A DNA stretch of 64,000 bases from an uncultured Thermanaerothrix sp. (lineage in GTDB: Bacteria > Chloroflexota > Anaerolineae > Anaerolineales > Anaerolineaceae): assembly GCF_938028735.1 (NCBI RefSeq), contig NZ_CALIMF010000001.1, forward strand, positions 1-64,000, given 5' to 3'. The notes under the pieces are model-generated. The model saw nothing but the letters and a program-made list of their open reading frames with translations, had not been told where the DNA came from and made no database searches. This document shows positions 8,840 to 17,439 of the stretch, piece after piece (position 1 is the stretch's first letter; every line of letters starts with the position of its first letter). The translations under genes and the position numbers were made by a program.

Positions 8840-9796
8840 ATGGCCAAACGCTTAGTGGTTAGCATAGTAGTTGCAGTACCCTTGTTGATCCTGGCCGCCT
8901 GCGCGGCGCCTGCACAACCTTCGCCCGTGCCAACGCAGGGCCAAAAGCTGCGCGTTGTTGCGACCACCACGCTGGTGGGGGATGTGGTTAAGCAGGTCGG
9001 TGGTGAGTGGGTTGACCTGCATGTTCTGCTCCCCGTTGGTGCTGATCCTCATAGTTTTGAACCGGCGCCCCAGGACGCGGCTAAGTTGTCTCAGGCGGAT
9101 CTCATCTTTGCGAACGGTTTGGAATTGGAGGCGTTTCTAGAGCCGTTGATCGAAAGTGCAGGTGCGTCAGAGCGGGTGGTGTATGTTTCGGAGGGTATTC
9201 AACCGTTGTCTTTAGCCGAGGAGGAACCTGCGCATGAGGCAGAGCACACTCATGAGCATTCCCACGGCGCAGGTGACCCGCATGTGTGGATGGATCCCCA
9301 TAACGTGATGATCTGGGTAGATAACATCGAGAAAGCACTGAGCGACCGCGATCCCGCCCATGCGGCTGATTATGTAGCCAACGCTCGCGCCTATCGTCAG
9401 GCGCTGCAAAACCTAGACACCTGGATTCGCGAGCAGGTGGCCCAGGTGCCCCCAGAAAAGCGTAGAATTGTCACCGATCATCTCGTTTTCGGGTATTTTG
9501 CGCAGCGTTACGGGTTTGAGCAGGTGGGGGCAGTGGTACCTGGCTTCAGCACCCTGGCGGCGCCCTCAGCGCAAGACCTGGCAGCCTTGGAAACCCAGAT
9601 CCGTCAATTAGGGATTAAGGTCATTTTTGTGGGTACAACTGTCAACCCCGCCCTGGCTCAGCGCCTGGCCGAAGACGTTGGGGCCAAGGTGGTTACCATT
9701 TATACTGGCTCGCTTAGTCCAGCCGACGGGCCAGCAGCAACTTATCTCGACTTTATGCGCTATAATGTGCTTGCATTGGTAGAGAATCTTAAGTGA
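8840..9796 (+). CDS. znuA: Zinc/manganese ABC transporter solute-binding lipoprotein
   Basis: 318 residues of the ZnuA/TroA cluster-A fold. The signal peptide ends in a lipobox (LILAACAAP). Expected metal ligands are visible: His in GADPHSFEP, His in DPHVWMDP, His in TDHLVFGYFAQ, and an acidic residue late in the chain. A His/Glu-rich loop (EAEHTHEHSHGAGDPH) precedes the second ligand, which is typical of zinc rather than manganese binders. An AAAGTGGAGGTG purine run precedes ATG 8840. First gene of a three-gene operon with an ATPase and a permease. Confidence 0.9.
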   Translation: MAKRLVVSIVVAVPLLILAACAAPAQPSPVPTQGQKLRVVATTTLVGDVVKQVGGEWVDLHVLLPVGADPHSFEPAPQDAAKLSQADLIFANGLELEAFLEPLIESAGASERVVYVSEGIQPLSLAEEEPAHEAEHTHEHSHGAGDPHVWMDPHNVMIWVDNIEKALSDRDPAHAADYVANARAYRQALQNLDTWIREQVAQVPPEKRRIVTDHLVFGYFAQRYGFEQVGAVVPGFSTLAAPSAQDLAALETQIRQLGIKVIFVGTTVNPALAQRLAEDVGAKVVTIYTGSLSPADGPAATYLDFMRYNVLALVENLK

Positions 9797-9839
9797 AAGA
9801 ACTCTACTTTAGCCCATCTGGGCCAAAGGAAGCAGACGT

Positions 9840-10691
9840 ATGACCTTGATACGCGAAATTCGGCGAACGCGCTGGTCACTTAACGGTTATCGTGCTGTTC
9901 ATGATCGTGGGTACCCCATCGTTCGGGCAGCGGATCTGAGCGTACGGTATGAAAGTGGGTTTGCCCTTGAGCGCGTAAGTTTTGAGGTCATCAAGGGAGA
10001 GCGCCTGGCTGTGGTCGGCCCCAACGGCGCCGGTAAGAGCACTCTGTTTAAGGTCATTGCGGGTATTTTGCCGCCCACCAGTGGACGGGTTGAGATCTAT
10101 GGGGGGGCACCCGGGGAACACATCTGTGTCGCCTATTTACCCCAACGCTCGATGGTGGATTGGCGCTTTCCGGTGACTGTTTATGATGTGGTCATGATGG
10201 GCCGTGTAGGGCGGATTGGGCTGCTCCGCCGTCCTAGACGGGAAGATCATCAGAAAGTGCGCCAGGCTCTAGAGCGGGTGGGACTGAGTGACCTGGCGAC
10301 GCGTCAGATCGCTCAACTTTCAGGAGGGCAACAGCAGCGTATGTTCCTGGCGCAGGCTCTGGCCCAGGAAGCTGAACTGATGCTCCTGGATGAACCCTTC
10401 ACAGGGCTTGATCTGCCTTCACAGAATGAGTTGCTGGACCTGTTGGTGCGCTTGCAACGCGAAGAAATTACCCTCATGGTCTCGTTACATGACCTGAACC
10501 TTGCCGCCCAGCACTTTCCTCGCATCTTGTTGCTCAATCGGTCACTGATAGCATTGGGTTCCCCGCAGGAGGTCCTCAATACGCGAACTCTGCTGGCCGC
10601 CTATGGAGGGTATCTCCATGTTCTAAACGAGCCCACGGGTAACCTCGTTTTGGGCGATACCTGTTGCGAGGGAAGAGGGTTTGATGCTTGA
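9840..10691 (+). CDS. znuC: Zinc/manganese ABC transporter ATP-binding protein
   Basis: 283 residues. Walker A GPNGAGKST, Q-loop region YLPQRS, signature LSGGQQQRM, Walker B LMLLDEPF and the switch His in SLHDLN are all present. An N-terminal extension of about 25 residues precedes the first strand. Start ATG 9840 has AAAGGAAG upstream. The stop overlaps the permease start, so the two are translationally coupled. Energises uptake together with the preceding binding protein. Confidence 0.92.
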   Translation: MTLIREIRRTRWSLNGYRAVHDRGYPIVRAADLSVRYESGFALERVSFEVIKGERLAVVGPNGAGKSTLFKVIAGILPPTSGRVEIYGGAPGEHICVAYLPQRSMVDWRFPVTVYDVVMMGRVGRIGLLRRPRREDHQKVRQALERVGLSDLATRQIAQLSGGQQQRMFLAQALAQEAELMLLDEPFTGLDLPSQNELLDLLVRLQREEITLMVSLHDLNLAAQHFPRILLLNRSLIALGSPQEVLNTRTLLAAYGGYLHVLNEPTGNLVLGDTCCEGRGFDA

Positions 10692-11535
10692 GGTGTTCTT
10701 ACAGCCATTTCAGTATGCGTTTATGATGCGAGGGATGTTGGCTGCCATCTTGGTGGGGGTGGTTTGCGCTGTGGTAGGCACGTTTGTCGTCCTGCGAGGT
10801 ATGGCGTTTTTTGGCGACGCGCTGGCACACACGATCTTGCCCGGCCTGGCGGTGGGGTACTTGATTGGGGGTGGTTCGCGAGAAGCTCTTTTCTGGTGGG
10901 CGCTGGGAACAGCAGTGCTCAGCGCGGTTTCGATTGGCACCCTCAGTCGCAAACTGCACTTGAAAGAAGATACCGCTATTGGGATTATCTTCGCCGGGAT
11001 GTTTGCCCTGGGCGTAGCGCTGATCTCATCCGTGCGCAGTTATTCGGTGGATCTGGCCCACTTCCTCTTCGGCGATATTTTAGCAGTCCGCACCAGTGAT
11101 CTAGTGCGTAGCGCCATCTTCGGCGGGCTAGTGTTGATCTTGATCTACGCCTTTTATAAGGAATTCACCCTTCTTTCCTTTGATCCTGTTTTGGCAGCCA
11201 CCCTGCGCTTGCCGGCCTCTCTGCTGGATTTATTATTGGTCATTTTGATTGCGGTGACCATTGTGGTCTCCTTGCAGACGGTAGGCGTAGCGCTGATGGT
11301 CGCCATGTTGATCACCCCAGCGGCAACCGCTTCGCTACTCACCCGTCGTCTGCCGCTGATCATGCTCTGGGCCGCGGTCATCGCTGCCTTCTCAGGAGTG
11401 ATTGGACTATACCTTTCATATTACTTCAACGTTGCTTCTGGTGCTGCCATTGTGTTAACCTGTACCCTGATCTTTATTTTAGTCTCCGTCATGCGGGCGG
11501 TGCGTGAACGATTCATGCGTGTTTCGGCAACGTAA
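10684..11535 (+). CDS. znuB: Zinc/manganese ABC transporter permease
   Basis: 283 residues of the ABC-3 (ZnuB/TroC) membrane family with about eight hydrophobic segments. Family landmarks include FFGDALAHTILPG, EDTAIGIIFAGMFALG and the GVALMVAMLITPAATA segment. ATG 10684 overlaps the ATPase stop by 8 nt and is preceded by GGGAAGAGGG. Forms the channel with the ATPase and binding protein before it. Confidence 0.92.
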   Translation: MLEVFLQPFQYAFMMRGMLAAILVGVVCAVVGTFVVLRGMAFFGDALAHTILPGLAVGYLIGGGSREALFWWALGTAVLSAVSIGTLSRKLHLKEDTAIGIIFAGMFALGVALISSVRSYSVDLAHFLFGDILAVRTSDLVRSAIFGGLVLILIYAFYKEFTLLSFDPVLAATLRLPASLLDLLLVILIAVTIVVSLQTVGVALMVAMLITPAATASLLTRRLPLIMLWAAVIAAFSGVIGLYLSYYFNVASGAAIVLTCTLIFILVSVMRAVRERFMRVSAT

Positions 11536-11603
11536 AGGAAATCCGTCTCCGAGCAGGTTCCATGGTGAGAATCCAAGGTGAATTTATTTAAAGGATTTGC
11601 CCC

Positions 11604-12341
11604 GTGATAGAGGGTTCAACGTTGCTGATTGCTCTGGCTTTTTTTGTGGCTGCCCTTCTCTACGCCTCGGTGGGGCACGGGGGAGCTTCGGCCTATCTGG
11701 CGGTAATGGGGCTGCTGGGCATTGCACCTGCAGTGATGCGTCCAACGGCCTTGATCCTTAACCTGTTGGTGGCAAGCGTGGGGGCGTATCAATACATCCG
11801 TGCGGGTCGTTTTTCTTGGCGTGTCTTCTGGCCGTTTGCGCTCACTTCGGTGCCCCTGGCCTATCTGGGAGGGCGCGTTCACCTCCCTGCTCATTATTTT
11901 GAACCCTTGTTGGGCATCGCCCTACTTTTTGCCGCGCTGCGTTTATGGGTCAGAAAAGAGGATAGCACCGAAACTCTGCGTCCCTTTGTTTTGGGTTGGG
12001 CGTTAGGGATTGGTGCGGTGCTAGGGTTTGTTTCGGGGCTAATTGGCATTGGGGGTGGCATTTTTCTCAGCCCATTACTGATCTTTCTACGCTGGGCCGA
12101 GACACGCCAGGTTTCTGGTATTGCGGCGGCCTTCATCATAGTTAACTCAGTCTCGGGCTTCTTGGGCTTACTGCAAAGTCATCCACCTTTGCCCCAGGCC
12201 TTGCCTTTATGGGCGCTGGCGGTATTGGTGGGAGGGTGGATAGGTGCCGACCTAGGCAGTCGCCGCCTTAACTTGCCCTGGATTCGGCGCGCACTAGGGG
12301 CAGTGTTGGTAGTAGCGGCTTTGCGGGTTCTGGCGGTCTGA
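11604..12341 (+). CDS. TauE/SafE-family membrane permease
   Basis: 245 residues with about eight membrane segments. GHGGAS near residue 25 and GLIGIGGGIFLSP in the second half are the two paired repeats of the TSUP (TauE/SafE) family, which exports or imports sulfite and organosulfonates or other small anions. Start is GTG 11604 with AAAGGA upstream. It follows the zinc operon by 68 nt but has no obvious functional link to it. The substrate cannot be told from sequence. Confidence 0.85.
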   Translation: MIEGSTLLIALAFFVAALLYASVGHGGASAYLAVMGLLGIAPAVMRPTALILNLLVASVGAYQYIRAGRFSWRVFWPFALTSVPLAYLGGRVHLPAHYFEPLLGIALLFAALRLWVRKEDSTETLRPFVLGWALGIGAVLGFVSGLIGIGGGIFLSPLLIFLRWAETRQVSGIAAAFIIVNSVSGFLGLLQSHPPLPQALPLWALAVLVGGWIGADLGSRRLNLPWIRRALGAVLVVAALRVLAV

Positions 12342-12360
12342 AGAACAGTTGCCTCGTTCT

Positions 12361-13269
12361 TCACCCCCCGGTTTGGAGTAAGCGCGGCAGGATGTGCCGC
12401 TCCACTTGTTGGTCGTTGTGGGGAGTGGGTACTTCGTCGAACAGATACCAATCCTCGATATGTTCAAGGCTTTCGCCGGGGGCGAGGCGCATCAGAGGGC
12501 CGAGTGTTTCAAGTTCTAAGAAACGATCATTGATAAATACCTCGACCGTACTCCCCCAGTCGGGATAGGTGGCCTCGGGATGATATTCAAACCGCTTTAG
12601 GAATAGGTGCCCGCGGCGGGCATAGGCTGCCCACCCTAACGGGGTATGCAGGCCAATTTTCTGTTCCATGGAACGTAGGGGATCCTGACGAGCCAGTACG
12701 TAGGAGCGTCCCAGCGTCCATCGTGGATCGCTGAGATCCGTATAGGCCCACAGCGCCAGTGCACTTACGGGCTGAAGGTAGGCCTCGTGCGTGCTACGTG
12801 GGGGCAGGGGGAGGATTGCGCTACCGCCCGGCGCCATGGCGGTGATAGCCCAGGCAGCCAATTCTACTTCCCAAACCCCCTGGTTGTGTAAGCGGTGGAT
12901 CACCCGCACGTGGCTTCCCTCGGGGGCCAGCCAAATCTCCAGGCTCTTTTGGATGCCGGTCAGGGTTTCCACCGGTTGGATGACACGTACACCCTCAGCG
13001 GTCACTTCGTAAGAGACGGGCTGGTTATCGGGCACGTAGGTGCGAGGGCGCACCTCTGGGGCATGCCACAGGCGATGACCGCCATAAAGATACCACTCTG
13101 TAGGGTCAAGCGGTTGAGTGGGATTGAACACTTCGGCGAATTCGTTCTCACCCTCGAGGAATCCATAACGAATGATGCGCGGACCGAGGGTGGTGGTGAT
13201 CAATACTTCAACCCGGTCATTGGCCAGGCGGAGGCAAAGGCCGAAAGGGGGATAATCTACAAGGTTCAT
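12361..13269 (-). CDS. Aldose-1-epimerase-like / DUF4380-type protein
   Basis: 302 residues, soluble, no signal peptide. The N-terminal part (VEVLITTTLGPRIIRYGF, then YGGHRLWHAPE) resembles DUF4380 and galactose-mutarotase-like beta-sandwich proteins, which recognise sugars. His and Glu residues in the GGHRLWHAPE motif are the likely active site. It may epimerise or only bind a carbohydrate. Convergent with the TauE-like gene, with 19 nt between the stops containing a small 7-bp hairpin (12340-12346 with 12356-12362). Confidence 0.7.
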   Translation of the reverse strand: MNLVDYPPFGLCLRLANDRVEVLITTTLGPRIIRYGFLEGENEFAEVFNPTQPLDPTEWYLYGGHRLWHAPEVRPRTYVPDNQPVSYEVTAEGVRVIQPVETLTGIQKSLEIWLAPEGSHVRVIHRLHNQGVWEVELAAWAITAMAPGGSAILPLPPRSTHEAYLQPVSALALWAYTDLSDPRWTLGRSYVLARQDPLRSMEQKIGLHTPLGWAAYARRGHLFLKRFEYHPEATYPDWGSTVEVFINDRFLELETLGPLMRLAPGESLEHIEDWYLFDEVPTPHNDQQVERHILPRLLQTGG

Positions 13270-13322
13270 AAAGGGATAAGACCTCGGGTGGTAGATAGGA
13301 CTTGTTTTGGTCGTTTTTTATT

Positions 13323-13351
13323 ATTATCCCGATAACGTGGAGGTAAAGCAA
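13323..13351 (-). promoter_or_regulatory. Promoter of the epimerase-like gene
   Basis: On the minus strand, TTGCTT (complement of 13346-13351) and GATAAT (complement of 13323-13328) are separated by exactly 17 nt. They point toward the minus-strand gene that starts at 13269. Confidence 0.5.
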
Positions 13352-13444
13352 GAAATTTAGCGGGGTGGGACTCGTAGTGTGGTAAAATTCGCTCAATTCG
13401 CACGGCAATCTGTCGTATTTTATATCTCCCAGGGATTATTTGCG

Positions 13445-13450
13445 TATAAT
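13445..13450 (+). promoter_or_regulatory. -10 element of the peptide transporter operon
   Basis: A consensus TATAAT lies about 130 nt before the binding-protein start in the 307-nt divergent intergenic region. No good -35 is seen at 16-18 nt, so activator help or a weak -35 is likely. The implied leader of about 120 nt contains the Shine-Dalgarno-like site at 13486. Confidence 0.45.
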
Positions 13451-13485
13451 AGTTTTTGTACTCGGTGTCCTGATTCACCCTGGCC

Positions 13486-13537
13486 AAAGGAGGTGATGCA
13501 TAAACCGGTACCCCCCAAACTTTTTCTTCCCCAGTAG
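13486..13537 (+). promoter_or_regulatory. Extended anti-16S site with a 13-codon leader ORF
   Basis: AAAGGAGGTGAT at 13486-13497 matches the complement of the bacterial 16S rRNA 3' end over 12 nt. The only start codon near it is ATG 13496, two nt after GGAGG, opening a 13-codon frame that ends at 13537. That spacing is too short for normal initiation. The true binding-protein start lies 80 nt further on and has its own GAAGGAGGAG. This may be a ribosome standby site or a leader peptide. Confidence 0.35.
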
Positions 13538-13576
13538 CACAATTCTTGCCCAGTCTTGCATTTGAAGGAGGAGACG

Positions 13577-15307
13577 ATGTTTGCCAAGAGAGTCTTTGTT
13601 GTTCTGGCTGTTCTGACCGTTGTGAGTATGGCATTGGCTGCCTGCCAGCCGGCTGCAACTCCTACCGCAGCCCCTACTCAACCCCCGGCTACACAACCCC
13701 CAGTAAGTGAACCAACCGCTACGCAGCTCCCTGCAACCGAGGTGACTTTTGAAGGGATGAAGTACCCGGAAAATCCCTCATGTGATTATGGTGGGATCAT
13801 CAAAGAAATTGCGGCGCTGGATCGGCTGACGGTGCAATTTACGCTTTGCCAACCGGATCCGGCTTTCCCCTCTAAGGCGGCCTTCTCGGCTTTCTCTATC
13901 CAGCCCAAGGAATGGATTGAGGCGGCAATGGCCGACCGGCGCATTCTTTCCCAGCCCATTGGAACCGGGCCGTTCAAACTGGAGGCGTGGAACCGTGGCG
14001 ACAGCATCGTAATGAAGCGCTTTGAGGATTATTGGGGCGAGAAGGCCAAGGTTGAGACCCTGGTCTTTCGCTGGAATAAAGAGGCCGCTGCACGTTTGCT
14101 CGAACTGCAGTCTGGCACTGTGGATGGCATTGATAATCCCAGCCCGGATGATTTTGAGGTTATTCGCAACGATCCTAAGCTGAGACTCATCGAGCGTGAA
14201 GCGCTCAATGTCTTCTACGTGGGCATGACCAATACCTTCAAGCCCTTTGATGACGTGCGGGTACGCCGGGCTATTGCGATGGGCATTGATCGCGAGCGCA
14301 TTGTCAAGAATTTCTTCCCCGCCGGCTCCGAGGTGGCTACCCACTTCACGCCTTGCGCCATTCCCAACGGCTGTACAGGGGATCCCTGGTATGACTTCGA
14401 TCCCGCTAAAGCCAAGCAGTTACTGGCCGAGGCAGGATATCCGAATGGCTTCAAGACCAAGATTTACTACCGCGATGTGGTGCGTTCTTACCTGCCCGAA
14501 CCGGGTCTGGTTGCGACCGATATCCAGGCACAACTGAAGGAGAACCTGGGAATCGAGGCGGAGGTGGTTGTGATGGAGTCGGGGGCGTTTATTGAGGAAT
14601 CGAGCGCTGGTCGGCTGGATGGGTTGTACCTGCTGGGTTGGAATGCGGATTACCCACACATCACCAACTTCCTTGATTTCCACTTTGGGGCTTCCAACCC
14701 GCAATTCGGCAAACCCCATCCTGAGATTTATGAGGTGCTTCAGAAGGCTGCCCAGATCGCCGATCCTAAGGAAGCCGAAGCGCTCTATACCCAGGCCAAC
14801 AATGCCATCCGTGAACTGGTGCCCATGGTGCCCATTGCGCATGGGGGTTCAGCAGTGGCCTACCGTGCCGATGTGGAAGGCGCCCATGCCAGCCCGTTGG
14901 GAAATGAGTACTTTGCGGTGGTGAAACCAGGAGACCGCAATACCTTTGTGTGGATGCAGAATGCAGAGCCCATCTCGCTCTACTGCAATGATGAAACCGA
15001 TGGTGAGTCGCTGCGTGCCTGCGAACAAATGCTGGAGTCTCTGCTCTCCTTTGAGGTGGGTGGCACGGCGGTTAAACCCGGCTTGGCAACCTCTTGCGAT
15101 CCCAATGAGGATCTCACAGTGTGGACCTGCAAACTGCGTGATGGGGTGAAATTCCACGATGGATCCGACCTGGATGCCAACGATGTGGTCATGTCGTGGG
15201 TTGTTGCCTGGGATGCCAAGCACCCGCTTCACATTGGCAACACCGGCGCTTTCACTTACTTCTCGACCCTGTGGAACGCACTGCTTAATGCACCGCCCAG
15301 TGAATAG
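13577..15307 (+). CDS. Peptide/nickel-type ABC solute-binding lipoprotein, circularly permuted
   Basis: 576 residues. Lipobox ALAACQP and a Thr/Pro linker come first; start ATG 13577 has GAAGGAGGAG upstream. The family is SBP_bac_5 (cluster C), but the order is shuffled. Elements normally found mid-protein (PIGTGPFKLEAW, then a DYWG motif) occur near residues 127-150. The segment normally at the N-terminus (an EPISLYCNDETDGES strand, then GVKFHDGS..DANDVVMSW) lies at the very C-terminus, around residues 460-560. The protein thus reads as second-part-then-first-part with no repeated piece. It is the first gene of an operon with two permeases and two ATPases, and should capture oligopeptides or a related ligand outside the membrane. 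Confidence 0.85.
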   Translation: MFAKRVFVVLAVLTVVSMALAACQPAATPTAAPTQPPATQPPVSEPTATQLPATEVTFEGMKYPENPSCDYGGIIKEIAALDRLTVQFTLCQPDPAFPSKAAFSAFSIQPKEWIEAAMADRRILSQPIGTGPFKLEAWNRGDSIVMKRFEDYWGEKAKVETLVFRWNKEAAARLLELQSGTVDGIDNPSPDDFEVIRNDPKLRLIEREALNVFYVGMTNTFKPFDDVRVRRAIAMGIDRERIVKNFFPAGSEVATHFTPCAIPNGCTGDPWYDFDPAKAKQLLAEAGYPNGFKTKIYYRDVVRSYLPEPGLVATDIQAQLKENLGIEAEVVVMESGAFIEESSAGRLDGLYLLGWNADYPHITNFLDFHFGASNPQFGKPHPEIYEVLQKAAQIADPKEAEALYTQANNAIRELVPMVPIAHGGSAVAYRADVEGAHASPLGNEYFAVVKPGDRNTFVWMQNAEPISLYCNDETDGESLRACEQMLESLLSFEVGGTAVKPGLATSCDPNEDLTVWTCKLRDGVKFHDGSDLDANDVVMSWVVAWDAKHPLHIGNTGAFTYFSTLWNALLNAPPSE

Positions 15308-15334
15308 CCAGACTTAGCCCATAAAGAGGTTTTT

Positions 15335-15370
15335 AGCGGGATGGGGTTGGAAGGGTTACCCCATCCCGCT
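15335..15370 (+). other. Stable intra-operon hairpin after the binding-protein gene
   Basis: A perfect 13-bp stem (15335-15347 with 15358-15370) has a 10-nt loop and no T tract downstream on the plus strand. It lies between the binding-protein and permease genes. In many ABC operons such a hairpin protects the 3' end of the binding-protein message and lowers permease expression. Partial termination is possible. Confidence 0.6.
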
Positions 15371-15403
15371 TCCACCATCCCTTTGGAGAGGGCCTAGAAA
15401 CCC

Positions 15404-16483
15404 ATGATCCAGTATTCCATCCGGCGTATCCTGGCCTCTTTCCCGGTTTTGCTGGGAATTCTAATTGCCACCTTTGTCCTGGCGCGGCTCATCCCCGGTG
15501 ACCCCTGCAAAGCAATCCTGGGCGAAAAAGCTACCCAGGAGGTGTGTGCCCAATTTGCCGAGCGCTATGGATTGAATAAGCCCATTTACGTTCAATTGGG
15601 AATTTACATGGGCAATGTGCTGCGGGGTGATTTTGGTACCTCGATTCGTTTCAGCCGCCCGGTCACGGTTATTTTGATTGAGCGCCTGCCCACCACAGTG
15701 GAATTGGGGCTGGCAGCGATGACCGTTGCTTTGGTGGTTGGCATTCCTGCCGGTATTATCTCGGCCATCAAACGCAATTCCGTGTTGGATGTGATCACCA
15801 TGGTGGGAGCAAACATCGGGGTTTCCATGCCAGTGTACTGGTTGGGTTTAATGTTGGCCTACTTTTTTGCCTTGGTGTTAAAAGACACCCCATTCTGGCT
15901 ACCCCCCAGTGGCCGTCTTAGTCCGGGGGTGACCGTGGTGCCGTTTTATCAGGTCTTTGGCTGGTCGGTACCCGAGGCGGGTTTTTGGCGGGGCGTGTTG
16001 GATTTTATTGCCCGTCTCTATCTCTTTAATTCCCTGATTACCGGTAACTGGAAGGTCTTCAAAGATGCCCTAACTCACCTGATCCTTCCGGCACTGGCGC
16101 TGAGCACAATCCCAATGTCTATTATTGCACGCATGACGCGTTCGAGCATGTTGGAGGTGCTACGCCTGGATTACATTCGCACTGCACGTGCCAAAGGGCT
16201 GACCGAACGCCTGGTTATTCTCAAGCATGCTTTGCGCAACGCCTTGCTGCCGATTGTGACGGTTGTGGGCATTCAAGTGGGTAATTTGTTTGCGGGTGCC
16301 GTGCTCACGGAAACCATTTTTGGGCTGGCGGGGGTGGGGAGCATCCTTTTTGAAGCCATCACCGCGCGTGATTTTCCGATTATCCAGGCCTTTACCGTGG
16401 TCATTGCCATTGGTTATGTGGTCATCAATCTGTTGGTGGATTTATCTTATGTCTTTATAGATCCTCGTATTCGCTTGGAGTGA
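15404..16483 (+). CDS. dppB: Peptide/nickel ABC transporter permease, DppB type
   Basis: 359 residues. The N-terminal family signature (IQYSIRRILASFPVLLGI) is followed by a small periplasmic insert and six hydrophobic segments. The EAA-type loop is RTARAKGLTERLVILKHALR. A proline-rich extracellular insert (FWLPPSGRLSPG) is typical of DppB. Forms a heterodimeric channel with the DppC-like protein encoded next. Substrate is not determinable. Confidence 0.92.
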   Translation: MIQYSIRRILASFPVLLGILIATFVLARLIPGDPCKAILGEKATQEVCAQFAERYGLNKPIYVQLGIYMGNVLRGDFGTSIRFSRPVTVILIERLPTTVELGLAAMTVALVVGIPAGIISAIKRNSVLDVITMVGANIGVSMPVYWLGLMLAYFFALVLKDTPFWLPPSGRLSPGVTVVPFYQVFGWSVPEAGFWRGVLDFIARLYLFNSLITGNWKVFKDALTHLILPALALSTIPMSIIARMTRSSMLEVLRLDYIRTARAKGLTERLVILKHALRNALLPIVTVVGIQVGNLFAGAVLTETIFGLAGVGSILFEAITARDFPIIQAFTVVIAIGYVVINLLVDLSYVFIDPRIRLE

Positions 16484-16490
16484 CCCCTCT

Positions 16491-17429
16491 ATGGCCTCAA
16501 CCTCGGTACCCCTTGGTTCATCGTCGGTGCGCGATTATCGCGCGAACAGCCTGTGGCGTTTGACGTTGCGGCGCATTTTCCGTCAGCGTCCCGCCATTAT
16601 TGGCATGACGCTGCTGGGTCTCTTGGTTTTCTGCGCCGTCTTTGCGCCAGTGATTGCGCCTTATGATCCAGAGGCCGTGCTTATCGGGATTGAGGATGTG
16701 CGCAAGCGCGAGCCGCCGTGCATTCATTTGCTGGGGTGCCCAAAGGATCGCCCGCAGCACCTGATGGGCATTGATGGGAATGTGCGCGATGTGTTCAGCC
16801 GTATTATATTTGGCGCGCGCATTTCTCTCTTCATTGGTATCACAACGGTCAGTTTTGCCATTATTGTCGGCACCATTTTGGGGGCTATTTCCGGTTACGT
16901 GGGGGGCTGGGTGGATCTGGTGATCATGCGCATTCTGGATGTATTGCTGGCTTTCCCTTCACTGTTATTGGCCATTGCGATTGTGACGGTTTTGGGGCGC
17001 GGGTTACAAAATGCTCTGCTAGCGATTGCCATTGTTTCCATTCCGGTCTATGCGCGCGTAGTGCGTGCCAGTGTGCTCTCGGTTAAAGAAAGTGCCTATG
17101 TGCTGGCCTCACGGGCTCTGGGTGGCAGTCATTTTCACGTCCTCTTACGTCGCATTTTGCCCAATGCCATTCCACCCCTGATCGTGCAGGGCACGCTGGG
17201 AATTGGCACGGCGATTCTAGATGCAGCGGCGCTGTCCTTCCTGGGGCTGGGGGCTCAGCCCCCGACCCCTGAGTGGGGCACCATGTTGGGTACCGAGCGC
17301 AATCAGGTCTTCACAGCGCCGCATTTGGTCTTCTTCCCCGGCCTGGCGATTATGGTCACGGTGCTCTCATTCAACCTGCTGGGGGATGGCTTGCGGGATG
17401 CCATTGATCCTCGCTTGAAGCAGGGGTAA
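16491..17429 (+). CDS. dppC: Peptide/nickel ABC transporter permease, DppC type
   Basis: 312 residues. The cytoplasmic N-terminus, first membrane segment and [11 protein letters not shown] motif are DppC-like. The EAA loop is [20 protein letters not shown]. It starts 7 nt after dppB. An insert around residues 60-90 with two Cys ([13 protein letters not shown]) is slightly unusual and lies on the outer face. Confidence 0.92.
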   Translation: MASTSVPLGSSSVRDYRANSLWRLTLRRIFRQRPAIIGMTLLGLLVFCAVFAPVIAPYDPEAVLIGIEDVRKREPPCIHLLGCPKDRPQHLMGIDGNVRDVFSRIIFGARISLFIGITTVSFAIIVGTILGAISGYVGGWVDLVIMRILDVLLAFPSLLLAIAIVTVLGRGLQNALLAIAIVSIPVYARVVRASVLSVKESAYVLASRALGGSHFHVLLRRILPNAIPPLIVQGTLGIGTAILDAAALSFLGLGAQPPTPEWGTMLGTERNQVFTAPHLVFFPGLAIMVTVLSFNLLGDGLRDAIDPRLKQG

Positions 17430-17439
17430 GGAGGCCGGT

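Noticed and set aside
13778-14344. 188-codon minus-strand frame inside the peptide-binding-protein gene
   Set aside because: Antisense to a clearly coding gene with signal peptide and family motifs; no ribosome site or recognisable protein.
13577-15307. Frameshift or truncation of the peptide-binding protein
   Set aside because: The frame is continuous, about normal family length, with signal peptide and all expected parts present once; only their order differs.
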